Notes: generated from the letters alone by a model not told the origin. DNA of 37,345 nt from an uncultured Eubacterium sp. (GCA_945910225.1 CAMDYG010000025.1:1-37345), one strand, 5' to 3'. Counted from the first letter of the stretch, positions 9,924-18,584 are shown. Numbers and translations are program-made.

Positions 9924-10817
9924 TTACATTGTTATAATTCTTTCTGTTCTGTTATATTCATATACATTATCAGACAATACCTCATCTGCTGCCACTCCCT
10001 CAGCGTTAACTTCCCTTACCATATTGACCAGGTCTCCCTTCTTAAAAAGTTCAATCTTAGGAAGTAGTATTACCTCATGCACTGATGAAGGCAGTATATA
10101 CAGGTCTGCATCTAACTTCTGTGCAAAATCATACAGTACATTCTCATATAATATACATGCAGCTCCATTAATTCTGCTGTCATTAGTAAGCACATACATA
10201 TCATTCTTATTATAATCTGCCTCATCCTCATATTCTTCTGACAGATTATTAATACTTTCAAGTAATGCTGTCATGGATTTAATCCTGCTGTGAAGAAGTT
10301 CCGGCGTATTCTTTAATGCTGCTTTATATACATCATCAACCTCAACTCCCCACAGTTTAAGATTATTGTTATATATAAGTGCCGTTGCGCTCTGTTCCTT
10401 GTCTTTACTGAGCAGACAATAAAATACTACAGCCAGATCAAGAATTCTCTTATGTGGAACTTTCTCAAGAAGCTTCTCATTACTCTTATAATTAATGACC
10501 TTATATACAATCTTGTCCCTGATTCCCTCAAAGCTTTTCAGCTTATCAACATCAAATTGTACATTACATCTGTTCTCCAAATAAATATTCTCTATTCTGA
10601 CAATTATATCATTAATCTCTGTTCCATTCTTATACTCTTCAAAAAATCCGTTAAGATATATGGTCGGTGATATATTGCTTCCCTTTTCCATAATAACAAG
10701 TCCATCCAACTCACAGCCATTATTCTTTATCACATGATTAATTGTCGTTGTTCCTCCTTCCCCTGCAATATAAGCTGAATTCTCCTTAATGTAATTAATA
10801 AACTCCCTGTACTCCAT
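9924..10817 (-). CDS. DUF5688-family protein of unknown function
   Basis: A 297-residue soluble protein without signal peptide, membrane segment or recognisable catalytic motif. The N-terminal portion (residues 1-80, including VIKNNGCELDGLVI and ISPTIYLNGFFEEYKNG), a middle helical part and a C-terminal part rich in ILPSSVHEVILLP match my recollection of the DUF5688 family, which is often present in several copies in Lachnospiraceae. That assignment rests on memory of the pattern. AAAGGA lies 6 bases before the ATG, and a long leader of about 155 bases is predicted. It is single-gene, and no terminator is visible before the tRNA-Arg gene it faces. Confidence 0.75.
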   Translation of the reverse strand: MEYREFINYIKENSAYIAGEGGTTTINHVIKNNGCELDGLVIMEKGSNISPTIYLNGFFEEYKNGTEINDIIVRIENIYLENRCNVQFDVDKLKSFEGIRDKIVYKVINYKSNEKLLEKVPHKRILDLAVVFYCLLSKDKEQSATALIYNNNLKLWGVEVDDVYKAALKNTPELLHSRIKSMTALLESINNLSEEYEDEADYNKNDMYVLTNDSRINGAACILYENVLYDFAQKLDADLYILPSSVHEVILLPKIELFKKGDLVNMVREVNAEGVAADEVLSDNVYEYNRTERIITM

Positions 10818-10980
10818 AAAAATCCTTTCTGTTAATCGTAGTTAATTGAATAAATATAATGTTCCTGCGCAAGGAAATAAGGTATCCATTATACATATGG
10901 ATAAAGAAATAAAAGATGCTGTCATATCTGACAGTCTGTTGAAATGTACTACTTAGATAAGTGTTTTGTACAAGAATAAT

Positions 10981-11007
10981 ATTATACTTTTCATATATTA
11001 CAGTCAA
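10981..11007 (-). promoter_or_regulatory. Putative promoter of the DUF5688-like gene
   Basis: On the minus strand a perfect TATAAT (10981-10986) is preceded by TTGACT (11002-11007). The 15-base spacer is shorter than ideal. It would give a leader of about 155 bases. Confidence 0.4.
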
Positions 11008-11076
11008 CAATATATATAGTATTTATCAATTATAGTTATATAAGTAACATATATAAACACTATTAGTAATAAATAC

Positions 11077-11127
11077 GTCGTATCTGGTACTGTAAATGTT
11101 TTTCATTATAGCTATTCCAGATACGAC
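11077..11127 (-). terminator. Hairpin, probable terminator of pepD
   Basis: Perfect 11-bp arms GTCGTATCTGG (11077-11087) and CCAGATACGAC (11117-11127) enclose 29 bases containing a small AATG/CATT stem. On the minus strand it begins 25 bases after the pepD stop and is followed by a moderately T-rich stretch (GTATTTATT). The long loop is atypical for an intrinsic terminator. Confidence 0.5.
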
Positions 11128-11152
11128 AGACACAAAATACAGATTCAGACAA

Positions 11153-12604
11153 CTATCTGTCTGCAAGTTTCTTTAATATATCAATAATAAGTTTCCATGT
11201 TCTCATCGTTGACTGTATATCAAGTCTTTCTTTCACAGTATGAATATCTTTAATATCAGGTCCAAATGATACACAGTCAAGTCCTTTTATCTTTGCTGCC
11301 ATTATTCCACACTCAACACCGGCATGCATAGTCTCAACCTTTGGTTCACTTCCATATAATTCTTTATATGAATCACACATTATATCTCTTAACAAAGATT
11401 CTCTCTGGAATTCCCATGCAGGATAAACTCCTGATATACTGCATTTACCACCGAGTAACTGTGCAATATCTGTTACTTTCTGTATTATATATTCTTTCTG
11501 GCTCTCAACACTGCTTCTTATAAGATAAGTAGCTGTACATGCTGTATCATCTGATGATATAACTCCAAGATTAAGTGATGTTTCCACAAGTCCTTCTATA
11601 TCATTACTCATTCTGATCACACCATCAGGAATAAATTCAAGAGCATTAATAATTGTCTGTGTAGTATCATTGTCATAAGCATCACACACTGTTTCCATGC
11701 CCTTATTTATTTCTATCTGCATTTCAGGATCAGTAACCAGATACTCACTTTTTAAAGCATGTGCTGTTTTATTTATACAGTCTGCTGTCTCTTCATACCT
11801 GTCCTTATCGATTATCAGTCTGATATCTGCATATGGAGCTATAGAATTATCCTTTTCGCCTCCATTTATACTTATTATTCTGATACCTTTATTTCTGGCA
11901 CCAAGTAATATTCTTCCTGCTATATTATTAGCATTTGCTCTCTGATATATAATATCTGTTCCAGAATGTCCGCTTGTCAGTCCATGAATCCTTATATCTG
12001 TTTCAATTCCTTCAGACTTACACATATGCACTGGGAACTGGATCTTAAGTGTTGCACCCCCGGCACAACCAGCTAAGAATATTCCTTCTTCCTCTGAATC
12101 AATATTAAGCATCATGCGGCCTTCAACACAATCAGTATTGATTCCCTGTGCGCCAGTCATACCAACTTCTTCATCAACTGTAAATATTGCTTCAATAGGT
12201 GGATGAACATATTCATCACTATCAAGTATTGCAAGTGCATATGCAACTGCAATTCCATCATCTGCTCCAAGAGATGTTCCATCCGCTCCGATATATCCAT
12301 TCTCGGTTATCAGATCAAGTCCATCTTTGTCCATATCCTTGACTTTATCCTGTGTCTTAACAGCAACCATATCCATATGTCCCTGTAAGATAACAGGTGT
12401 TTTACTATGAGCATTGCCACTTGCAGGCTTTTTAATTATTACGTTATAATACTCATCCTGTATGAACGTCAATCCTCTCTGCTTTGCAAAATCACACAGG
12501 TAGTTGCTTATTGCCTCTACATTACCAGAACCATGTGGTATGCTGCATATCTGTTCAAAATATTTAAATACCTTTTCAGGCTGAAGTCCTTCTAATACAC
12601 CCAT
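11153..12604 (-). CDS. pepD: Aminoacyl-histidine dipeptidase (PepD, M20C)
   Basis: A 483-residue cytosolic metallo-dipeptidase of MEROPS family M20C, cleaving Xaa-His and other dipeptides. The start MGVLEGLQPEKVFKYFEQI and CSIPHGSGN is typical. The di-zinc ligands are visible as QGHMDM (His76, Asp78), GADDG (Asp115), VDEEVG (Glu145, Glu146) and NIDSEEEG (Asp169). A late MHAGVECG motif supplies the last histidine and glutamate. GGAGG precedes the ATG by 7 bases. The gene has its own promoter, which coincides with a 25-bp palindrome, so it is probably not simply read from spoIIP. It likely recycles amino acids from peptides. Confidence 0.93.
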   Translation of the reverse strand: MGVLEGLQPEKVFKYFEQICSIPHGSGNVEAISNYLCDFAKQRGLTFIQDEYYNVIIKKPASGNAHSKTPVILQGHMDMVAVKTQDKVKDMDKDGLDLITENGYIGADGTSLGADDGIAVAYALAILDSDEYVHPPIEAIFTVDEEVGMTGAQGINTDCVEGRMMLNIDSEEEGIFLAGCAGGATLKIQFPVHMCKSEGIETDIRIHGLTSGHSGTDIIYQRANANNIAGRILLGARNKGIRIISINGGEKDNSIAPYADIRLIIDKDRYEETADCINKTAHALKSEYLVTDPEMQIEINKGMETVCDAYDNDTTQTIINALEFIPDGVIRMSNDIEGLVETSLNLGVISSDDTACTATYLIRSSVESQKEYIIQKVTDIAQLLGGKCSISGVYPAWEFQRESLLRDIMCDSYKELYGSEPKVETMHAGVECGIMAAKIKGLDCVSFGPDIKDIHTVKERLDIQSTMRTWKLIIDILKKLADR

Positions 12605-12633
12605 ATTACTCCTCCTGTATATTATTGTGTGTC

Positions 12634-12658
12634 TATTATAAATTGCAAATTTATAATA
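12634..12658. repeat. 25-bp inverted repeat over the pepD promoter
   Basis: Arms TATTATAAATT (12634-12644) and AATTTATAATA (12648-12658) are perfectly complementary around a 3-base centre. The repeat covers the whole -10 and spacer of the predicted pepD promoter, the position expected for an operator. All arm pairs are A-T. Confidence 0.5.
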
Positions 12659-12663
12659 AACAA
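12635..12663 (-). promoter_or_regulatory. Putative promoter of pepD
   Basis: On the minus strand, TTGTTT (12658-12663) and TATAAT (12635-12640) are separated by 17 bases. Transcription would begin near 12628, about 24 bases before the pepD ATG. Confidence 0.55.
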
Positions 12664-12676
12664 GTGCATACAGACT

Positions 12677-13789
12677 CTAATTATACGCCTTTTCTCCGCT
12701 CAAAAGGCGGTCAAGCATATCTGCAAGTGGAACCATTGCATTTTTTACCTCCTGGCATGTATTAGTCTGCGCTCCTGCCTCAATAAGCATTGACCTTCCT
12801 TTCATATGAAGACAGTATCTATATGCATTAATATATATTTTTCTAAGATAACCCGGATAATATTTCTGTCCTAAAAGATACATCTGAAGACTCATAGCCA
12901 GATTGTCGTCCCTGCACGGATTATACAGATACGATATGTCACCCTTGGCATTACTGTAGCTTATTCCATTAAACAGCATAACTTTCGCCATTGTCTCCCC
13001 ATTACATTCTGTTATAAGTCTTGTTGTATCTGCCACTCCATCCCTGTGCAGGTCAATTACCACCTCTATTGATGGATTGGCTTCAAGAATTCTTGCCACA
13101 TTTTGTTCAGCATATGTATATGCCTTGCTTCTGTCTAACTTTCCATCAACATAATCATATATCGTTGTATCATGGTATACATTGTATCCGTAAGTATTAG
13201 TCAGAAGTTCTGTGAGATAGTCCCCAACCCCTATTATTGATGTAGAACTGTCCCCTTCAACTGTATCAACAAATCCTTCCTGGGAATGTGTGTGAAATAT
13301 AAGTATCTGTGGTGCATCTGATTTCTTCTCTATTGATAAATCCTTATTAAGAAATTCTTCTGGTCTCATAATCTGCGGAGTAAGACTTGTTATGGATGTA
13401 ACAGTGTAGAATTTCATAAGAAAATCATAATTAGTAAGATCATTTATATCATACTGCACTCCTGCTGGCTGCACGGACACAGCTGAATTATCTTTTGCCA
13501 CATCGGCATTGGCCGTCACTACGCCACAATCTGATTCTGTTGCCAGTGATTTATCATCATCCATCAGTCCAAATATACATTCCGAATCTGCCCATACAGA
13601 CCCCGAATAGCTTGTTTTTTCTGCTTCATCTACAAATGTATTCGCTGGAAAAAGCGTCTTCACTGCATTTTCATATATTCTATTCTGAATATAATACATC
13701 AAATTAAAGCTATAATTCATCATTACAATCATAAGGATCAAACCTGCTGATATAACCATATAAACCGGCCTGTACTTTCTATCACTCAT
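12677..13789 (-). CDS. spoIIP: Stage II sporulation protein P (SpoIIP)
   Basis: A 370-residue cell-wall hydrolase that, with SpoIID and SpoIIM, removes peptidoglycan to drive engulfment of the forespore. An N-terminal membrane anchor lies at about residues 10-34. A low-complexity linker follows (60-150), then the extracytoplasmic catalytic domain with IFHTHSQEGF (His166, His168, Glu171), VVIDLHRDG (His248) and a C-terminal LIEAGAQTN motif, which is the amidase_3-like/SpoIIP signature. It begins 31 bases after gpr with a GGAGG 6 bases before the ATG. The gpr-spoIIP order is the same as in Bacillus subtilis. Confidence 0.93.
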   Translation of the reverse strand: MSDRKYRPVYMVISAGLILMIVMMNYSFNLMYYIQNRIYENAVKTLFPANTFVDEAEKTSYSGSVWADSECIFGLMDDDKSLATESDCGVVTANADVAKDNSAVSVQPAGVQYDINDLTNYDFLMKFYTVTSITSLTPQIMRPEEFLNKDLSIEKKSDAPQILIFHTHSQEGFVDTVEGDSSTSIIGVGDYLTELLTNTYGYNVYHDTTIYDYVDGKLDRSKAYTYAEQNVARILEANPSIEVVIDLHRDGVADTTRLITECNGETMAKVMLFNGISYSNAKGDISYLYNPCRDDNLAMSLQMYLLGQKYYPGYLRKIYINAYRYCLHMKGRSMLIEAGAQTNTCQEVKNAMVPLADMLDRLLSGEKAYN

Positions 13790-13820
13790 ATATAACCTCC
13801 AATACTACATTGTATTCGGG

Positions 13821-14636
13821 TTAACTATGAATATGAACGCCAACTCTGTTAATTGCTTTGGAAATTATAAGACTTATATTCTTAATATCCGAATCAATAT
13901 CTTTAGGAGTTACATACATTTTATCAGCTCCTTCAATCATTCCTCCGGCATCTATAACTGTAGGCACACCTATAGCAAGAACTGGTACCCCTATTGTCTC
14001 TTTCGTTATTCCAGTTCTGTGATTTCCAACGCCTGATCCCGGATTAATTCCCTGATCAGATAATTGTATTGTGCTGTTAAGACGCTTCGCATTTCTTGCT
14101 GCAAGAGCATCTATTGCTATGCACACATCCGGCTTTACCTGGCTTACTACTCCCTTTATTATGCCAGCGGTCTCAATTCCTGTCTGTGCCATAACTCCCG
14201 GGCTCAGTGTACATACTCCTGCTTCCAGATCATCATCAATAGCTATATAAATATTATCTACTACAGCCGGACCTAATGAATCCGATGTAATATTTCTGTT
14301 GCCAAGTCCGATAACAAGAATACTCTGTGGTTTAACATTTCTATTCATGCGTTTTAAAAGCTTATATATATATCCGGCAAGCGTTGTAATTACTTCTTTG
14401 CTGTAATCTTCATCTCCATCTGCAAGTTCATCTGCTTCTATTGTAAGGTATGTTCCCTTAGGTCTTCTTATTGCAATTTCTCCCATATGATTAATAACCT
14501 GAAGTTCAGTGACCCTGACTCCCATTCTTGATTTTGTACTCTCCCGCAGTCTTATTCCTTTTATTCTCCCTGTTCCGTTCATCGCCTCTTCATTAGCTTC
14601 AACTGCAAGGTCAGTCCTTACTATGATCTTTTCCAT
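13821..14636 (-). CDS. gpr: GPR germination protease (SASP-degrading)
   Basis: A 271-residue spore protease of family A25, which degrades small acid-soluble spore proteins during germination. The signature RTDLAVEA at residues 7-14 is the processing site. IGLGNRNITSDSLGP (110-123), LSPGVMAQTGIETA (144-157) and AIDALAARN (174-182) carry the conserved core, including aspartates such as Asp119 and Asp176. The propeptide before TDLA is only about 7 residues, much shorter than the roughly 15 residues of Bacillus, and total length is shorter than the roughly 370 residues there. Short GPRs are known in clostridia. It is followed by spoIIP and divergent from rpsT. A forespore-sigma-like promoter lies upstream. 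Confidence 0.93.
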   Translation of the reverse strand: MEKIIVRTDLAVEANEEAMNGTGRIKGIRLRESTKSRMGVRVTELQVINHMGEIAIRRPKGTYLTIEADELADGDEDYSKEVITTLAGYIYKLLKRMNRNVKPQSILVIGLGNRNITSDSLGPAVVDNIYIAIDDDLEAGVCTLSPGVMAQTGIETAGIIKGVVSQVKPDVCIAIDALAARNAKRLNSTIQLSDQGINPGSGVGNHRTGITKETIGVPVLAIGVPTVIDAGGMIEGADKMYVTPKDIDSDIKNISLIISKAINRVGVHIHS

Positions 14637-14679
14637 ATATTTCCCCTGTGATATAATATTTTTACATTAATACACCAAA

Positions 14680-14708
14680 TATTGTGGTTCAATTTAATTT
14701 TTTTATAC
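14680..14708 (-). promoter_or_regulatory. Possible sigma-G/F-type promoter of gpr
   Basis: On the minus strand, GTATA (14704-14708) and CACAATA (14680-14686) are 17 bases apart, one mismatch from the forespore sigma-G -10 pattern CATnnTA. The predicted start is about 35 bases before gpr. The AT-rich context makes chance matches likely, so this is tentative. Confidence 0.3.
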
Positions 14709-14727
14709 CAAAATATTCATTTACTTA

Positions 14728-14756
14728 TTGACATCAGGGTATTTGTACTATAAAAT
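14728..14756 (+). promoter_or_regulatory. Strong sigma-A promoter of rpsT
   Basis: A perfect TTGACA (14728-14733) and TAAAAT (14751-14756) with the ideal 17-base spacer. The start near 14763 gives a leader of about 87 bases before the rpsT start. Confidence 0.8.
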
Positions 14757-14849
14757 ATGTGAGTATGTTTACATTAGATCGTCCGTGTCCGGCTTTAATG
14801 CGAAACAGATATTATTTTATTATTGAATTATGATTTGGAGGTGTACGGA

Positions 14850-15113
14850 TTGGCTAACATTAAATCTGCTAAGAAGAGAGTAATTACAAGTCAGGTAAGA
14901 GCTGAGAGAAATAAGGCGATTAAGTCTAGAGTTAAGACTTATATCAAGAAGGTAGAGGCTGCTGTTGCTGCTGGTGACAAGGCTGCTGCTAATGAAGTTC
15001 TCCCTGTTGCTATAGCTGAGATCGAGAAGGCTGCTTCTAAGGGAATTTTCCATAAGAATGCTGCTGCAAGAAAAGTATCTCACATTACTAAAGCTGTTAA
15101 CACAATGGCTTAA
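14850..15113 (+). CDS. rpsT: 30S ribosomal protein S20
   Basis: An 87-residue basic, helical protein that binds 16S rRNA early in 30S assembly. After the initiator it reads ANIKSAKKRVITSQ and continues with ERNKAIKSRVKTYIKK, a clear S20. The initiation codon is TTG at 14850-14852. GGAGGT at 14837-14842 lies 7 bases upstream, and the conserved ANIKSAKKR begins directly after it. An ATG at 14823 would add nine unrelated residues and bypass the ribosome-binding site. The gene is monocistronic, with a strong promoter and a strong terminator, and diverges from gpr. Codon use is biased (AAG, GCT, GTT), as expected of a highly expressed gene. Confidence 0.97.
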   Translation: MANIKSAKKRVITSQVRAERNKAIKSRVKTYIKKVEAAVAAGDKAAANEVLPVAIAEIEKAASKGIFHKNAAARKVSHITKAVNTMA

Positions 15114-15131
15114 TTGGTATATCAGGATTTT

Positions 15132-15174
15132 AAAAGAACCAGATGCTGACACCCACTCGCATCTGGTTCTTTTT
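15132..15174. terminator. Strong bidirectional intrinsic terminator between rpsT and holA
   Basis: A 15-bp perfect stem has arms AAAAGAACCAGATGC (15132-15146) and its complement (15160-15174 region), with a loop of about 12 bases. It is flanked by A and T runs, so it can act on both strands. It ends rpsT transcription and the comEA-holA operon. Confidence 0.9.
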
Positions 15175-15186
15175 ATTACACATTTA

Positions 15187-16161
15187 TTACATACTGTATT
15201 TAATAATAAGCAGTTCTACTCCAAGCTTATCGTTTATCTTTCCCTGTTTTACGCCCTCTTCTGTACTGGCACATTCATTCAATGCATCAATCAGAGTGTT
15301 CATCTCAAAATACTTTGCCTGTGCCTGATATTTTCCTGCAACGAATGGTGCAACTCCTATCCTTGATGCAATATCTCTTCCAGAAACGCCCTTTGACATA
15401 AGTTCTTTAACCTGTAATATTCCATTAAACTGTCTGACAATAAGATATAATATTCTCATTGGAGGTTCTTTAAGTGCAAGCAGATCATAATATAAATCCA
15501 GTGCCTGCTGCTGTTTCTTGTTAGCTATAGCACTTATCATATCAAATATATGGCTTGTTGTCTGGGTTGAACATACATCCTCCACATCCTGCACTGTTAC
15601 TACATCCCTGCCATAACAATAACTTACAAGCTTATCAATCTCCTGCCTGATATATTCCATTCCGGCTCCCGTCTTATCAAGAATAAGATCACATGCATCC
15701 CTGCTTATCTTAAGATTATTCTTTGCAAGCAGTCCTGCAATCCACTTTTCAAGTGTAGCCGTAGTCTGTGGCTTCATCTCACATATATACCCAGCCGAAT
15801 CTATAGCCTTATATACTTTATTTCTCTTATCAATTTCCTTTTCAACAAACACCATAATAAGATAGTCTGGTATATTCTTAATATAATCCGCAAGCTGGTC
15901 ATTAGAGCTTTTCAAAAAGCCTGTATTTTCCATTACAACCAGTCTCTTCTCACTAAAAAAAGGCATTGTCTCACACACGTCAATTATGTCCCTGACATTA
16001 GCATTATCCCCATCAAAATATGAATAATTCATTGTGTCATCACCAGTTATAGCTTCTTTAAGTCTGTCTCTATACTGCTTTTTAAGATATTCTTCCTCAC
16101 CATATAAAAGATAAACGCTCTTAAATTCGCCTTTTTTAATATCTTCGCCAATGACCTTCAC
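15187..16161 (-). CDS. holA: DNA polymerase III subunit delta (HolA)
   Basis: About 324 residues of the clamp-loader delta subunit, which opens the beta sliding clamp. The N-terminal part has SVYLLYGEEEYLKKQYRD, and further conserved stretches include FFSEKRLVVMENTGFL, LIMVFVEKEIDKRNKVYKAI and, in the collar domain, FDMISAIANKKQQQALDLYYDLL. The open frame extends to a TTG at 16176, but GGAGG (16170-16174) overlaps that TTG and lies 8 bases before a GTG at 16161, so GTG is the likelier start. It is the last gene of the comEA operon, 47 bases after comEC from this start, as in B. subtilis, where holA (yqeN) follows comEC. Confidence 0.93.
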   Translation of the reverse strand: MKVIGEDIKKGEFKSVYLLYGEEEYLKKQYRDRLKEAITGDDTMNYSYFDGDNANVRDIIDVCETMPFFSEKRLVVMENTGFLKSSNDQLADYIKNIPDYLIMVFVEKEIDKRNKVYKAIDSAGYICEMKPQTTATLEKWIAGLLAKNNLKISRDACDLILDKTGAGMEYIRQEIDKLVSYCYGRDVVTVQDVEDVCSTQTTSHIFDMISAIANKKQQQALDLYYDLLALKEPPMRILYLIVRQFNGILQVKELMSKGVSGRDIASRIGVAPFVAGKYQAQAKYFEMNTLIDALNECASTEEGVKQGKINDKLGVELLIIKYSM

Positions 16162-16208
16162 CTTTAATGCCTCCAAACATAGTATTTTATTATAGTATCA
16201 GATATATT

Positions 16209-18584
16209 TTAGCTGTTCAAGTCTCTATATGTATAAACATTGGTCTGTCCTTTTTTATACTCAACAACTATCTCGCCCTCATCCATCGTTATAAGATACT
16301 CTGAACCTGACTTATTAAGCCTCTGGATTGTTTCTTTATGTGGATGCCCATATGAATTATTTTTCCCACATGATATCAATGTCATTTGTGGCCGCAATAC
16401 ATCAAGAAGCTCATCAGATGATGATGTTTTACTGCCATGATGCCCTGCTTTCAGAATTGTTACATTCTCTATTCCAGAATTATCTCCAAGCATACATTTT
16501 TCTGCTTTTGTAGAAGCATCTCCCATCATCATCATGGAAAATCCGTCACTTTCAACAAGATATACTGCTGATGAATCATTTGTTGAGGAATACTTATAAC
16601 CCTTACACGGATGCATGCATTTTACTCTTATCCCATTACTGTTAACTTCCTGGCCTTTGTGTGAATACGCAACTCTTATCCCTGCATCCTCTGCCTTTCC
16701 TTCCAGATTGGCAAGTGTATTATCCCCATCTGTTTCTGGCATCACAATAGTTCCTATTTCAAATGTATTGTCACACAATTCTATCAGTTCATATATTCCG
16801 CTTATATGGTCCTTATCTGAATGGCTGACAAAAATATAATCAAGCTTTCTTACGCCACAATATTTAAGATAACTATATATGCTGTATCTTCCGACATTCT
16901 TTTTGCTTGTGCTTCCTCCATCAAAAAGCATATTGATTCTGCTTCCCTGTACAACTATTGCATCTCCCTGTCCGACATCAAGCATTGTTGCCATAATCTG
17001 CTCTGGTCTTTTGTGTTTAAGTCCTGTTAATGCAATCACATATATCAAAGCAACTAACAATTTTATCTTTCTGTTAATCCTTATCAGCCTGTCCAGTTCT
17101 AAGAATCTGAAACCACATATAACTACCAGCAAAACCACATATACTACAACAGACAATGCTGATGGGCATCCGGTTACAATAACTGACATCCGGCTTTTAG
17201 ATGCCATATCACACATATAATTATAACAATTCAGGACATATTCTGATGCCCCTGCCAGATAAACAGCCAGCTTTAACGTTATCAATCCTGCAATACCTGT
17301 CATTATCCCACTTACCATTACAATTGACATCAATGGTATGACTATCATGTTAAGAAGCAGACTTATAACCGGAAGCTGTCCCGTCTGGCATAATACAACA
17401 GGAAGAGTCGCTGCAGTTACACTTATACCTGTTATAAAGGCATTTAAAAGCCTTAATGCTATTACCTCACAAAAACTTTTCTTTTTATGTCCCGGCGCAT
17501 TAAAAAATATCAATATAGTCTGTTCATTATACAAAACCGGTTTTACAAATATTATCCCTGACATAGCAAGAAAAGACATCCAGAACCCTGTATTGTATAT
17601 ATTATACGGATTAAGGAACAACAATATAACAGCAGCAAGACCAAGTGTATTAGCACCATCACTTGTTCTTCCAAGGACATCGGCTATTATAAACACCACC
17701 AGCATTATTACTGCCCTTCCTGCTGATACACTGTTTCCTGTCATGCACAGATACATAAAAAGAATAATGCCAGACAAAACAGCTGCAGATATTACGCTTA
17801 CATATTTTTTCAGACATCTGTATACAAATAACCCTACAATAGATACATGCAATGCACTTATCGCCAGTATATGTGCTATTCCATTCTTCTGGTAAAGGTC
17901 TTTTGTCTGCCTGTCAAGCTGTGTTCTGTCCCCTAATATAATTGACTGCATTGTACCTTTATTAGTATCTGTATATACTTTTTCATATACATTTTTTATT
18001 GAATCTGACAGTTTACCAGCTATATAACTAAAATCATCTGCTCTCTTTTCAACTTTATCTATGCTCTTAATCCTGGCTATGTAATTAATGCCTATTGAAT
18101 TATAATATCTTCTGCTATTAAACTGTCCCTCATTCACAGGCAGCTCAAAGTCTGATAATTCCGCATTGATATGTATAACATTTCCAGTCTCAAATTCACA
18201 TTCATCACTATAAATAATTATTCCTGCTTTAATATTATTCCCCCATCCATGTGGAATAACACTGGCATTCCTTATTACGACTGTATAACCATTCTGACTG
18301 CTGCTTATACTGGCCACACGTCCTCTGATTTCTGCAGTATATTCTTTTTCTGACAACATTCCCTGATATATCATCCCTTTACTTATATCTGTTATTCTTG
18401 CAATCATTATTGGATATATAAGAAATACTAGAAAATAGAAAGCTGAAATTCTTGTTCTCACTATATATATGCCTAATCCTGTGAGGCACACAATTCCAGC
18501 AAATATAATATATATATGTGCATATATATACATCAGAATGGCAGCAAGTCCAAGTCCTGCTGCCAGCAACATTGGTCTTCTCAA
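16209..18584 (-). CDS. comEC: ComEC/Rec2 DNA-uptake channel protein
   Basis: A full-length 791-residue ComEC, the polytopic channel through which single-stranded DNA crosses the membrane in transformation. An N-terminal DUF4131-type region has several membrane segments and an OB-like extracytoplasmic part. The competence domain (about 215-490) includes NGIAHILAISALHVSIVGL. A C-terminal metallo-beta-lactamase domain has LDVGQGDAIVVQG, FVSHSDKDHISG and AGHHGSKTSSSDELL, and its metal motif is HSDKDH. The first codon is probably TTG at 18584, because AAAGGA lies 5 bases upstream, while the next ATG (18572) is too far from it. It starts 17 bases after the GerMN gene and precedes holA. Confidence 0.93.
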   Translation of the reverse strand: MRRPMLLAAGLGLAAILMYIYAHIYIIFAGIVCLTGLGIYIVRTRISAFYFLVFLIYPIMIARITDISKGMIYQGMLSEKEYTAEIRGRVASISSSQNGYTVVIRNASVIPHGWGNNIKAGIIIYSDECEFETGNVIHINAELSDFELPVNEGQFNSRRYYNSIGINYIARIKSIDKVEKRADDFSYIAGKLSDSIKNVYEKVYTDTNKGTMQSIILGDRTQLDRQTKDLYQKNGIAHILAISALHVSIVGLFVYRCLKKYVSVISAAVLSGIILFMYLCMTGNSVSAGRAVIMLVVFIIADVLGRTSDGANTLGLAAVILLFLNPYNIYNTGFWMSFLAMSGIIFVKPVLYNEQTILIFFNAPGHKKKSFCEVIALRLLNAFITGISVTAATLPVVLCQTGQLPVISLLLNMIVIPLMSIVMVSGIMTGIAGLITLKLAVYLAGASEYVLNCYNYMCDMASKSRMSVIVTGCPSALSVVVYVVLLVVICGFRFLELDRLIRINRKIKLLVALIYVIALTGLKHKRPEQIMATMLDVGQGDAIVVQGSRINMLFDGGSTSKKNVGRYSIYSYLKYCGVRKLDYIFVSHSDKDHISGIYELIELCDNTFEIGTIVMPETDGDNTLANLEGKAEDAGIRVAYSHKGQEVNSNGIRVKCMHPCKGYKYSSTNDSSAVYLVESDGFSMMMMGDASTKAEKCMLGDNSGIENVTILKAGHHGSKTSSSDELLDVLRPQMTLISCGKNNSYGHPHKETIQRLNKSGSEYLITMDEGEIVVEYKKGQTNVYTYRDLNS

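Larger units (their letters stand above)
10818..11152. other. 335-base gene-free region between pepD and the DUF5688-like gene
   Basis: It holds a likely promoter and long leader for the downstream minus-strand gene, plus a hairpin at 11077-11127. Within the predicted leader are a small stem with arms TTCCT/AGGAA around TGCGC (10861-10875) and a near-palindrome around 10882-10902. A minus-strand frame of 71 codons across 10795-11010 has no ribosome-binding site or protein-like composition and is not called. No riboswitch class was recognised. Confidence 0.6.

Noticed and set aside
10795-11010. Minus-strand 71-codon frame upstream of the DUF5688-like gene
   Set aside because: No ribosome-binding site and no protein-like pattern; it overlaps the promoter and leader.
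14763-14849. Ribosomal-protein autoregulatory leader RNA before rpsT
   Set aside because: No convincing conserved stem mimic of 16S rRNA could be recognised by eye in the 87-base leader.
14820-15152. Minus-strand frame of 110 codons opposite rpsT
   Set aside because: It is a shadow of the biased codons of rpsT, very rich in Ser and Leu, and crosses the terminator.
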